Assembly: GCA_023428245.1 (NCBI GenBank)
Contig: JAEYYX010000095.1
Coordinates: 1 to 23,426, forward strand
Reading direction: 5' to 3'
DNA: 23,426 bases
Source of the DNA: Pseudomonadota bacterium
Lineage (GTDB): Bacteria; Myxococcota_A; Polyangia; Polyangiales; Polyangiaceae
The first letter of the stretch is position 1; the number at the start of each line of letters is the position of its first letter. The position numbers and the translations under genes are program-made. The notes beneath the pieces are model-generated. The model was not told the DNA's origin. It did no database searches and saw only the letters and a list, made by a program, of their open reading frames with translations. Below are positions 7,054 through 14,041 of this stretch, piece by piece.

Positions 7054-8208
7054 ATGACTGCGAACGTAACTGATTTCCTGACCTTCGATGACGCCTCTTT
7101 GAAACAGAAGTGGTCGGGCAAGAAGGTGCCCATGTCGGATGTGTACGAGGCGTACATCGAGGGTCGCGTCGACATCCCGAAAGAGAAGTGGGAGGAGTTT
7201 TTCAACACCCGCCACCAAACGCTTACCTTCCGACTCACTGAGTCGCACGTGAAGTGGGGTATCACGCACTTCCTCCCGCACGTCGCGATTCACTCGCTCG
7301 GTCAGGATAAGCGCATCGTGAGCGAGCACTATGACCGCGGCAACGACTTCTTCGGCTGGTGCCTCGGCGAGGCCATGGTCTACACCTCGGCCTACTATAA
7401 GAACGGCACCGAGGGTCTCGAGGAAGCTCAGTACGCGAAGATCGACCACGTCTCGAAGAAGTTGCACCTCGAGCCGGGCGAGCGCCTCCTCGACATCGGC
7501 TGTGGCTGGGGCACGTTCGTCGCCCGTTCGGCTCGCGAGTTCGGCGTGAAGAGCTACGGCGTCACCTTGGCGCAGGAGCAGGTCAACTTCGGCATGGATC
7601 GCATCCGCAGCTACGGCGTTGAGGATCGCGCCAAGGTCGAGGTCTGCGACTACCGCAAGATCCAGGGTCGTTTCGACAAGATCGTCTCCTTGGAAATGGT
7701 TGAGCACGTCGGCATCAAGAACCTCACCGGCTACTACGAGAAGGTGCACTCGCTCCTCGAGGATGAAGGCTTGTTCCTCGTCTCTTGGACGGGCATCCGT
7801 GGTCTCTACAATCCGCAGAACCCCTTCAGCGCGGTTTCGATGCGCGGCGAAGACCTCATCTGGGGTCTGTTCATGAACCGCTACATCTTCGAAGGCGCAG
7901 ATGCGAGCCTGACCCTCTCGGGCATGATCCGCGCTGCCGAAGACGGTGGCTTTGAGGTCGCGGACGTCGAGAACGTTTCTCAGCACTACGTCATCACTCT
8001 GCGCCAGTGGCGTGACCTCTGGGTTCAGAACCGTGAGGCAGTTGTGAAGGCCTATGGCGAGCGCTGGTACCGTCTCTGGTACTTCTTCCTGCACTGGTCG
8101 GCGCTCATCGGCGAGCAGGGATCGGCGTTCAACTACCACCTTCTGCTCAACAAGAACCACGACGGCTACAACCGCAAGAAGCTCTTCTTCGGTAAGCCCT
8201 GGCGCTGA
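7054..8208 (+). CDS. Cyclopropane-fatty-acyl-phospholipid synthase family methyltransferase
   Basis: A SAM-dependent methyltransferase of the CFA / mycolic acid cyclopropane synthase family, which modifies unsaturated acyl chains of membrane lipids. Visible landmarks are HYDRGNDFF (92-100), SAM motif I LLDIGCGWGTF (145-155), the family helix SLEMVEHVG (212-220) containing the conserved Glu, and the C-terminal VENVSQHYVITLRQW (306-319). At 384 aa it matches the family length. The E. coli enzyme has a catalytic-site His in FLLHTIG; the aligned stretch here is FLVSWTGI, so that His appears absent and the reaction may differ (for example simple C-methylation). Codons are strongly biased to C- and G-ending forms (CTC, GTC, AAG, GAG) compared with neighbours, suggesting high expression. 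A GAAAG element precedes the ATG, and a hairpin terminator follows the stop. It is not called cfa because the chemistry is uncertain. Confidence 0.88.
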   Translation: MTANVTDFLTFDDASLKQKWSGKKVPMSDVYEAYIEGRVDIPKEKWEEFFNTRHQTLTFRLTESHVKWGITHFLPHVAIHSLGQDKRIVSEHYDRGNDFFGWCLGEAMVYTSAYYKNGTEGLEEAQYAKIDHVSKKLHLEPGERLLDIGCGWGTFVARSAREFGVKSYGVTLAQEQVNFGMDRIRSYGVEDRAKVEVCDYRKIQGRFDKIVSLEMVEHVGIKNLTGYYEKVHSLLEDEGLFLVSWTGIRGLYNPQNPFSAVSMRGEDLIWGLFMNRYIFEGADASLTLSGMIRAAEDGGFEVADVENVSQHYVITLRQWRDLWVQNREAVVKAYGERWYRLWYFFLHWSALIGEQGSAFNYHLLLNKNHDGYNRKKLFFGKPWR

Positions 8209-8230
8209 TCTCGGTCGGGCCAAGGAAGAG

Positions 8231-8269
8231 CGAGGGTGGACCTTAGGGGTTCGCCCTCGTTTGGTTTTG
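8231..8269 (+). terminator. Rho-independent terminator of the cfa-like gene
   Basis: The stem CGAGGG / CCCTCG (8231-8236 with 8254-8259) encloses a loop with a further ACC/GGT pairing, followed by TTTGGTTTTG. It lies 22 bp after the cfa-like stop codon, on the correct strand. Confidence 0.65.
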
Positions 8270-8313
8270 TGAGCAAACTATCGCTTCGCGCCCCAGCCTG
8301 CCTCCCCGACGAA

Positions 8314-8384
8314 CGTGCGAGAGCCCAGCTGATTTCCTTGGCCCCGGTCCATCGAATCCGTCGTGACCCAGCCGAGCCTTCAAC
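8314..8384. repeat. Direct repeat copy 1 (~70 bp)
   Basis: It shares a 29-bp identical core beginning TTGGCCCCGGTCCATCGAAT (8338-8366) with copy 2, followed by a near-identical CCAGCCGAGCCTTCAAC tail and preceded by a similar CGTGCGAGAGC segment. The period between copies is about 116 bp. No coding potential is apparent. The tail of this copy can fold with downstream sequence into a long hairpin. Confidence 0.8.
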
Positions 8385-8411
8385 AGAGTCCAGCGACTCG
8401 GAAGGGCTCGG
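8372..8411. other. Extended imperfect hairpin at the end of repeat copy 1
   Basis: Outer arms CCGAGCCTTC and GAAGGGCTCGG pair with one bulged G. An inner perfect stem GAGTC-CAGC-GACTC sits inside them. The whole folds as one rod and has no T tract on either side, so a simple terminator is unlikely. It could be a structured RNA element or a remnant of a repeat family. Confidence 0.4.
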
Positions 8412-8430
8412 CCTTCGCGCGCGGCGTGAA

Positions 8431-8500
8431 CGTCCGAGAGCGCAGCGTGACTATTGGCCCCGGTCCATCGAATCCGTCGTGAACCAGCCGAGCCTTCAAC
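8431..8500. repeat. Direct repeat copy 2 (~70 bp)
   Basis: The second copy of the element at 8314-8384. The core TTGGCCCCGGTCCATCGAAT starts at 8454, and differences (for example GTGAACC for GTGACCC) are few. A one-base length difference lies upstream of the core. It ends about 70 bp before the 3' end of tRNA-Ser. Confidence 0.8.
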
Positions 8501-8572
8501 CCGAGCACCGTCTGCCGAAGTCCCACTGATCTCGCCCTGACGGATGGTAGCTGGGAGCCGGTTTTTGTGCTG

Positions 8573-8660
8573 CGGAGAGGGCGGGATTCGAACCCGCGGT
8601 GGGCTTGTGGCCCACGCCCGCTTAGCAAGCGGGTACCTTCGGCCACTCGGTCACCTCTCC
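8573..8660 (-). tRNA. tRNA-Ser (anticodon GCU)
   Basis: An 88-nt class II tRNA. The acceptor stem GGAGAGG pairs with CCTCTCC, and the discriminator is G. The D-arm region is TGACCGAGTGGCCGAAGGT, the anticodon stem-loop is CCCGC-TTGCTAA-GCGGG with anticodon GCT (reads AGC/AGU), the long variable arm CGTGGGCCACAAGCCCACC is typical of serine tRNAs, and the T arm contains GGGTTCGAATCCCG. The 3' CCA is not encoded (the genome continues CAG), so it must be added after transcription. It is an isolated single tRNA gene. Confidence 0.97.
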
Positions 8661-8674
8661 TCGTGGGGGCCCGG

Positions 8675-8702
8675 AAAGTAGCGGGCTCGCTATGGATTGC
8701 AA
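8675..8702 (-). promoter_or_regulatory. Sigma-70-type promoter of tRNA-Ser
   Basis: On the - strand, TTGCAA (-35, 8697-8702), a 16-bp spacer, then TACTTT (-10, 8675-8680), followed by a GC-rich discriminator CCGGGCCCCC. That arrangement is typical of stable RNA promoters under stringent control. The -10 lies 14 bp before the mature tRNA 5' end. Confidence 0.65.
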
Positions 8703-8885
8703 GCCTTCCGCGACGGACTTTTTTCTTTGCGACCCGCCCCGTTCCGAGGCTTGGGGCGCTCACCCGGTGCGTCGGCGGAGCGGCGGGCCGACCGGTCTTG
8801 CAGACTCCGAGAGTGCCCGTCATTGTCGGGGCAGGCGGGGCGCACCAGCGGCGAGCATGGCTCCTTCCCCGGCGAAGAAACCAAC

Positions 8886-9626
8886 ATGGTGAAGAGAGCT
8901 CTCATCCTCCAGCACGTTCCGTTTGAGGGGCCGGCCGCGATCGGTGATGTCTGCCGGGACGCGGGGCTCGAGATCGAAGTGCGGCGCCTGGACCTTGGGG
9001 ACGCGGTTCCGGTGACCGTATCGGCCCAGGAATTGCTCGTTGTCATGGGCGGCCCGATGGGCGTCGGAGACATCGGGAGCCCGGACTTCCCATTTCTTGA
9101 GCGTGAAGTGGAACTTGTTCGCCGTTGTGTGGCCGACCACGCACCGATCTTGGGCGTGTGCCTCGGGGCACAGCTCATCGCCCATGCTGCCTCGGCTCCG
9201 GTGCAGCCGATGAAAGGGCCGGACGGGACGAGGGTCTTCGAGCTCGGCTGGGCACCCGTCAAACTCCACTCGAGCGGTCCCGAAGATCCGATCTTAGGCG
9301 GCCTGCCGCGGGAGCTCTCGGTGTTTCATTGGCATGGAGATCATTTCGGGCTGCCCCTCGGAGCGCGCCTGCTCGCCTCCACCGATGTCTGTCCGGCGCA
9401 GGGGTTCCTGCTCGGAACTCGGGCGGTCGGCTTACAGTTCCATATCGAGGTCGGCCTCTCTGAGATCGAAGCTGTCGTGGAAGCAGACCAACATTTTCTC
9501 GTGCGGGCCCGTGGCGAAGGAGGCCCAGCGGCGATCCGAGAAGAAACGAAGCTTCAAGAAGGTCCATCGAGCCGAGGTCGACAGCGCCTCCTCCGAAACA
9601 TCATCGACTTTCTGGCCCAGAGCTGA
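8886..9626 (+). CDS. Class I glutamine amidotransferase (GMP-synthase-like GATase domain protein)
   Basis: A stand-alone triad amidotransferase domain of 246 aa. The nucleophile elbow GVCLGAQLIAH has Cys92, and the rest of the triad is GLQFHIE with His186 and Glu188. The oxyanion-loop segment VVMGGPMGVGD (52-62) and the HWHGDHF motif (148-154) match the GMP synthase-like glutamine amidotransferase family. Such proteins hydrolyse glutamine or act on gamma-glutamyl compounds; no synthetase partner is adjacent, so the acceptor is unknown. The frame is open from 8697, but homology to the family begins exactly at MVKRALILQH, so the ATG at 8886 is chosen; only a weak GAAG precedes it. The C-terminal 40 residues are charged and beyond the usual domain. 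The gene lies 90 bp upstream of the MarR gene in the same direction and may share a transcript with it. Confidence 0.88.
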   Translation: MVKRALILQHVPFEGPAAIGDVCRDAGLEIEVRRLDLGDAVPVTVSAQELLVVMGGPMGVGDIGSPDFPFLEREVELVRRCVADHAPILGVCLGAQLIAHAASAPVQPMKGPDGTRVFELGWAPVKLHSSGPEDPILGGLPRELSVFHWHGDHFGLPLGARLLASTDVCPAQGFLLGTRAVGLQFHIEVGLSEIEAVVEADQHFLVRARGEGGPAAIREETKLQEGPSSRGRQRLLRNIIDFLAQS

Positions 9627-9634
9627 GGCAGTTC

Positions 9635-9665
9635 TATCGAGAGTCGAGCTTCTCAAACCTCGATA
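9635..9665 (+). promoter_or_regulatory. Inverted repeat between the GATase and MarR genes
   Basis: TATCGAG and CTCGATA, 7-bp perfect arms, are separated by 17 nt and followed by TGTTTCTTCTCC. It could be a weak terminator for the GATase gene or, being just upstream of a MarR gene, an autoregulatory site. The sequence does not decide between these. Confidence 0.35.
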
Positions 9666-9716
9666 TGTTTCTTCTCCTCGAGCTTCCCGGATACCGGAAG
9701 GAAACGTCCGCATCGC

Positions 9717-10415
9717 ATGCTCTGCGGCATGACAGCTGAACCTGGACTCGCCTTTGACCCTAAGACGAGGGCTAGAAACGCAGAACGTCGTCAGGCCGCG
9801 CGGAAGGCCAGCCCGGCTAGAGATCAGCAGCAGGAAACACCTCCTACCAAGGACGAAGAGGACCGTTTGACGACGGCTGGGTATCGGCTCCTCGCGGGAT
9901 TCCGCTACGAGGTTCGGCGATTCTTGGCGTTCAGTGAGCAGGCAGCTCGGGGCGCTGGCCTCGAACCCCAGCAACATCAGCTCCTTTTGGCGCTCCGGGG
10001 GCTGCCTGAAGGCAAGCGGCCCACGGTCGGGACGCTGGCGGCACGCCTCTGCATCCAGCCCCACACGGCGGTGCCCCTCGTAGACAAACTCGAGGAACGA
10101 GGACTTCTCAGGAGGGAGCGCGGGGCCGGTGATCGCCGAGAGGTCCTTGTGAGGTTGACGCCGCGCGGAGAGACCATCTTACGCAAACTCTCGAGCGTGC
10201 ACCGAGAACAGATCGCAAGTGTGGGCCCTGCGCTCGTAGAAGCCCTCGACGCGCTGCTCACGGGCCGCGCTGCAGACGGAGATGGGGGACTCATGGTCGG
10301 GGCGCTGGCGGACCCGAGAGCCCACCTGACCCCGGTCCGTCCGCGCAACGCCCGCACCGCTCGGCCCCGTAGGGCCAAGCGTCGCCCGCCACAATCGCAG
10401 CGCTTGACTGATTAG
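9717..10415 (+). CDS. MarR-family transcriptional regulator
   Basis: A winged-helix DNA-binding protein of 232 aa. The core, residues about 55-185, contains the recognition region VGTLAARLCIQPHTAVPLVDKLEERGLL (104-131), then the wing RRERGAGDRREVLVRLTPRGE (132-152), the strongest MarR signature. Extra features are a 50-residue charged N-terminal extension and a basic C-terminal tail rich in Arg/Pro (about 205-228), so it is longer than the usual 140-170 aa. Two ATGs (9717 and 9729) are possible, and a GGAAGGA element lies about 17 nt upstream of the first. MarR proteins usually repress a neighbour; the GATase gene upstream is the obvious candidate target. Its stop TAG overlaps the convergent lipoprotein gene's TAA. 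Confidence 0.87.
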   Translation: MLCGMTAEPGLAFDPKTRARNAERRQAARKASPARDQQQETPPTKDEEDRLTTAGYRLLAGFRYEVRRFLAFSEQAARGAGLEPQQHQLLLALRGLPEGKRPTVGTLAARLCIQPHTAVPLVDKLEERGLLRRERGAGDRREVLVRLTPRGETILRKLSSVHREQIASVGPALVEALDALLTGRAADGDGGLMVGALADPRAHLTPVRPRNARTARPRRAKRRPPQSQRLTD

Positions 10416-10903
10416 GTGGCCGATTCCACCGACTGCTTCAGCTCGTCGTAGCGCTTCTCGACCTCACCCTTCACGCGGTCCCAGGTCGTAGCGTTCGCCT
10501 GCTCGAGCTCGCGGAACGCCTCCGTCACACGACTCCGGCGCTCATCGATGATGGGGAGGTTGGCGTTGATTTTCTCTCGCTTCTGTCCTGTTTGCGTCAC
10601 GGACTGGGTGCGGAGTTCAGCGATTTCCTTGTCGAGCTCGACGAGCTTGGTCTGAAGACCGTGGCGAAACTCCTCGCGCATCGTTGAGAACCTTTCCTGC
10701 GCCTTGGCGATCTCACGGTTTGCGTCGGCCTGTGCCCGCGCAGCCGTTTCATCTGCGTCCCGTTGGGCGCGGAGCGCACGTTCGTTTGCCTCCGCCTGCG
10801 CTTCATTGGCCTTTCTCTGCTGGTCGGCTGCGGTCTCGCAACCCGTGGCAATGAAAAGAGCGGCGCTGCCGATGGTGATGGCCTGAGTAAAAGAGATCAT
10901 CAT
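10412..10903 (-). CDS. Coiled-coil lipoprotein, unknown function
   Basis: A 163-residue protein. A short hydrophobic signal, ITIGSAALFIATGC, ends at Cys22, giving a lipobox-like site (ATGC, -3 is Ala). The remainder is a long Ala/Glu/Arg/Lys/Gln heptad-like helix (about 25-155) with few prolines, predicted coiled coil. The ATG at 10903 is preferred because AAAGGA stands 6 nt upstream; a GTG 18 nt earlier lies upstream of that site. No enzymatic motif is seen. A periplasmic structural or peptidoglycan-spacer role, as in Lpp-like proteins, is only a guess. The gene meets the MarR gene tail-to-tail with a 4-bp overlap. Confidence 0.8.
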   Translation of the reverse strand: MMISFTQAITIGSAALFIATGCETAADQQRKANEAQAEANERALRAQRDADETAARAQADANREIAKAQERFSTMREEFRHGLQTKLVELDKEIAELRTQSVTQTGQKREKINANLPIIDERRSRVTEAFRELEQANATTWDRVKGEVEKRYDELKQSVESAT

Positions 10904-11255
10904 ACTGGGTCCTTTCTTCACGCCTCAAGCGGCGTCTCACGTTTTTCCACGAAGCATCGATCGTGCCGATTCTCGGAGCCGGCCGGTAAGCTCGGGAGAA
11001 AGCTCACGAATCCGCGCAGGCGAGGGGAGCTTCGTAGGGAGAGTTCTCAGGCGCTCAGGCCGACACATTTGGGAGGCGTGCGCGCCACACTGTGTCGCAG
11101 CGGCACGATCGCGGTCGAAGCAGGACGAGTCAGAGAGGATCAGCAAGGCCGTTCGGCCCGCCGCCCAAGAGCGGGAAATCGAAGTGTGATTGAAAATGTT
11201 CCGAAATGTCGAGAGTGGTTTGATACTGTAGACCGTCCCCCTTTGCCCGGAGAGC
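10904..11255. other. Divergent intergenic region between the coiled-coil lipoprotein and antiporter genes
   Basis: This 352-bp region must hold the promoters of both divergent genes. Visible items are a small hairpin ACGCC-TCAAGC-GGCGT (10920-10935) in the lipoprotein leader and a relatively AT-rich stretch at about 11186-11235 (TTGAAAATGTTCC and TTGATACTGTAG) just upstream of the antiporter start, likely its promoter region. No -35/-10 pair with standard spacing stands out. Open frames here look unlike neighbouring genes in codon use. Confidence 0.4.
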
Positions 11256-13367
11256 ATGAACGCGCACTCGTTTCTCGTAGCGATGACTACTGTGCTCGCA
11301 GTCGCTGCGATCACGACCATCGTATTCCAATGGCTGAAACAGCCCGTTGTGCTCGGCTATATCCTTGCGGGGTTTATCGTCGGGCCCAACGTTCCGATCC
11401 CCCTCGTCGCGGATCGTGACGTCGTCCATACGCTTTCCGAGCTCGGCGTCATTTTGCTCATGTTCTCGCTGGGCCTTGAGTTCAGCCTAGGCAAGCTGCT
11501 CAAGGTAGGCGCGACGGCGGGCCTGACCGCGCTCTTGCAGTCGAGCCTGATGGTGTGGCTCGGTTTCCTCACAGGACAGCTCTTCGGCTGGACCACCTTG
11601 GAGAGCCTTTTTGCGGGAGCCATCATTGCCATCTCCAGCACGACTATCATTGCCAAAGCCTTCGAAGAGCAGAGGATTCGCGGCTCTCTCAAACAGCTCG
11701 TGGTCGGTGTCCTGATCGTGGAGGACCTTGTCGCTATCTTGCTCATGGCGACGCTGACTGCCGTCGTGACCGGCGCCGGCCTGTCGGCGCGCTCGATGGT
11801 CTTTACGGTTGGCAAGCTCGCGCTTTTCTTGATCTTGCTCGTGAGCCTGGGCCTGTTCATCGTGCCGCGTTTCATGCGCTTGGTGCGTCGTCTCGGCCGA
11901 CCAGAGACTACGCTCGTCGCGAGCATTGGCCTCTGTTTTGCCATTTCTCTTCTGGCAGAAAAGATGGGCTATTCGGTCGCGCTCGGGGCTTTCATCGCCG
12001 GGTCACTCATCGCGGAATCAGGGCAGCAAGAGGAGATTCAACACCTCGTCGAGCCAGTCCGCGACGTCTTTGCTGCGATCTTCTTCGTCTCGGTCGGCAT
12101 CTTGATCGACCCGAGGCTGATCCTTACGCACTACCAAGCCATCTTGGTTTTGACGGGGGTCGTGATCGTGGGCAAGATCTTGAGCGTCAGCTTTGGCGCG
12201 TTCTTGACGGGTAACGGAGTTCCGACTTCGGTTCGAGCCGGCATGAGTCTCGCGCAGATTGGCGAGTTCTCGTTCATCATCGCGGGCCTTGGCTTGTCAC
12301 TCGACGCTACGCGCTCCTTCCTTTACCCCGTCGCGGTAGCTGTCTCAGCCATCACCACGCTTACGACTCCTCACTTGATCCGCGTCTCGGGGCCCGTGGC
12401 GAGCTTCATCGATCGGAAGTTGCCAAGACCCCTGCAGACGTTCGTCGCTCTCTATGCGAGCTGGATTGAAAAAGGGGGACACGCTCGCGCGACCCGCGGC
12501 GCCTTGATCCGCCGTTTGATCCGGCACCTGGTCCTCGATACGGCTCTCTTTGTCATCGTGGTGGTGGGAGCGACGGTCGGCTTCGCTGCAACCACGAGTT
12601 ACTTCTCGGAGAAGTTTGGACTTGAGGAGGATCTGGCGCGCGGGGCCGTTGTCCTTCTTGCTGTGATCTTTGCTGTGCCGCTCGGAGCTGGAATGGTGCG
12701 CGTGGCGCAGCGGCTGGGGTTCGTGATCGCTGAAGGATCGCTCCCGAGCGCCGGCGAAGGGAAGCTCGATCTCGCCGCCGCGCCTCGCAGTGTGCTCGTC
12801 TTGACGCTCCAGCTCGGGATCGTGGTCCTGACTGGACTGCCAGTCTTGGCCGTGACTCAGCCTCTCATCGGAGGGTACTACGCCCCCGCCATTTTCGTGG
12901 GCTTGCTCGTATTCGTTGGCATCGCCTTCTGGCGTGGGGCCTCAAACCTCCACGAGCATGTTCGAGCGGGCGCCGAGACGATTGTGGAGACCCTTCTGTC
13001 TCAGGCCCGCACAGCGGAAGGCAAAAAAGAGAAGCCAAAGGAGAGCCTCGCGGAGGTGCACATGCTGCTTCCCGGCCTGGGTGAACCGACTCCCGTACGG
13101 CTCGAGGAAGACTCAGATGCCGTTGGCCAGTCGCTCCAGTCGCTGAACCTCCGGGGAGTCACGGGCGCTACGGTCCTCGCCCTCATCCGTGATGGAGAGG
13201 GACTTCTCGTTCCAACGGCCACGGAAACCCTCAGGGTAGGGGATGTGCTTGCCCTAGCTGGAAGCCAGGCGGCGATCGGACGCGCGCGGCTGATTCTGGA
13301 GCGCGGCCTCCATGACGAGCCCAGCATCAAGACGCCGACCTTCCCTGCGAACGTCGATCAAGGATAA
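11256..13367 (+). CDS. CPA2 / Kef-type cation:proton antiporter with extra membrane domain and TrkA-C domain
   Basis: An inner-membrane monovalent cation/proton antiporter of the CPA2 family. Residues about 8-380 form the Na+/H+ exchanger domain, with KQPVVLGYILAGFIVGP near the N-terminus, ISSTTIIAKAFEE (127-138) and the ion-site VEDLVAILLM (155-164). A second hydrophobic block with about four membrane segments follows (about 426-445, 463-487, 513-535, 541-560). Residues about 600-685 form an RCK C-terminal (TrkA-C) domain, GVTGATVLALIRDGEGLLVP then LRVGDVLALAGS. The NAD-binding TrkA-N domain of classical KefB/KefC is missing, so gating by NAD(H) or glutathione conjugates is not expected. At 703 aa it is longer than KefC. 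The start ATG has GGAGAG just upstream. Which ion it moves cannot be told from the sequence. Confidence 0.92.
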   Translation: MNAHSFLVAMTTVLAVAAITTIVFQWLKQPVVLGYILAGFIVGPNVPIPLVADRDVVHTLSELGVILLMFSLGLEFSLGKLLKVGATAGLTALLQSSLMVWLGFLTGQLFGWTTLESLFAGAIIAISSTTIIAKAFEEQRIRGSLKQLVVGVLIVEDLVAILLMATLTAVVTGAGLSARSMVFTVGKLALFLILLVSLGLFIVPRFMRLVRRLGRPETTLVASIGLCFAISLLAEKMGYSVALGAFIAGSLIAESGQQEEIQHLVEPVRDVFAAIFFVSVGILIDPRLILTHYQAILVLTGVVIVGKILSVSFGAFLTGNGVPTSVRAGMSLAQIGEFSFIIAGLGLSLDATRSFLYPVAVAVSAITTLTTPHLIRVSGPVASFIDRKLPRPLQTFVALYASWIEKGGHARATRGALIRRLIRHLVLDTALFVIVVVGATVGFAATTSYFSEKFGLEEDLARGAVVLLAVIFAVPLGAGMVRVAQRLGFVIAEGSLPSAGEGKLDLAAAPRSVLVLTLQLGIVVLTGLPVLAVTQPLIGGYYAPAIFVGLLVFVGIAFWRGASNLHEHVRAGAETIVETLLSQARTAEGKKEKPKESLAEVHMLLPGLGEPTPVRLEEDSDAVGQSLQSLNLRGVTGATVLALIRDGEGLLVPTATETLRVGDVLALAGSQAAIGRARLILERGLHDEPSIKTPTFPANVDQG

Positions 13368-13841
13368 CCCGCCGCTCGCGCATTGGGGTTGCGCGAAACG
13401 TGGCCGGCGAGACGCCGACGCCCCGTTTGAAAGCGCGACTCAAAGCCGACTCGGACCCATAGCCGACGCGGCGCGCGATCTCAGCAATCGTATCGCTCGA
13501 ATTTCTGCAGGCGTTCCGCGGCGAGCTGCATGCGCCACTCGGTGAGGTACTGGATCGGGGGGCAGCCCACGACCTCGATGAAACGATCGTGCAAGACAGT
13601 CTTTTGATAGACCCACTTCGCGCGCCAGGTCATCGAGGGACCAGGCAATGCCCGCGTAACAGGTGCCCTGCACGACCAAGTGGTATTCGATGACGTGATC
13701 GGCCTTCGGCATCCCGAGAGGAGCGATCTCACAGGCAGCGGGTGCTTCCGCGACCCAGGGAGCCCTGGCTCGGATGTCGAAGAAGACCCCGCCAGAGAGA
13801 TGAACGGCTCGGAGGACGTCGGAGAGGATGTCAGCGCTCAT
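13328..13841 (-). pseudogene. Decayed AraC-family transcriptional regulator
   Basis: The pieces of one regulator lie in order but in different frames. From ATG 13841: a cupin-type AraC N-terminus (MSADILSDVLRAVHLSGGVF ... DHVIEYHLVVQGTCYA) runs directly into the first HTH helix (WSLDDLAREVGLSK), so roughly 100 residues of the ligand domain are missing. A frameshift follows, and the next frame continues LHDRFIEVVGCPPIQYLTEW and RMQLAAERLQKF. A second frameshift near 13490 leads to SDTIAEIARRVGYGSESALS and RAFKRGVGVSP, ending at TGA 13328. Intact relatives have all these segments in one frame. The 3' end overlaps the antiporter coding end by 40 bp. The deletion argues for true decay; the single-base shifts alone could be sequencing errors. 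Confidence 0.88.
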
Positions 13842-13998
13842 CTTCGACTCCCTCACGCCTCGCGCTCTCAAGGTACCCACGATCCGGTCGCACGGTCATG
13901 AGATGCGGATGTTTCGAGCTCCAGCCCGAACCAATCCCCCACTCCGCTGCCGTACCAGGAGAATACCTGGAGGTGGTCCTCGAGAAGAAGTGAAGGTC

Positions 13999-14034
13999 AA
14001 AAGGGGTTGGTCGCCCGCGAGCGGACGACCAACC
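13999..14034 (-). terminator. Rho-independent terminator of ilvD
   Basis: A perfect 9-bp stem, GGTTGGTCG / CGACCAACC, encloses a 12-nt loop that itself contains CCGC/GCGG pairing. On the - strand it is followed by CCTTTTGACC. It starts 7 bp after the ilvD stop codon, in the correct orientation. Confidence 0.8.
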
Positions 14035-14041
14035 AGCCCCG

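Noticed and set aside
8338..8366. Resemblance of the repeat core (CATCGAATCCG) to a tRNA T-loop
   Set aside because: No acceptor, D or anticodon arms can be built around either copy, so it is not a tRNA or a clear tRNA fragment.
8314..8660. Integration site of a mobile element at tRNA-Ser
   Set aside because: The repeats do not copy the tRNA 3' end, and there is no integrase or phage gene in the window.
8697..8885. N-terminal extension of the glutamine amidotransferase frame from a TTG
   Set aside because: Family homology starts at the ATG at 8886, and the extension overlaps the tRNA promoter region.
10937..11083. Short - strand reading frame upstream of the coiled-coil lipoprotein gene, starting at an ATG near 11070
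   Set aside because: Third codon positions are not biased like the neighbouring genes, there is no Shine-Dalgarno and no recognisable domain. It is probably leader sequence.
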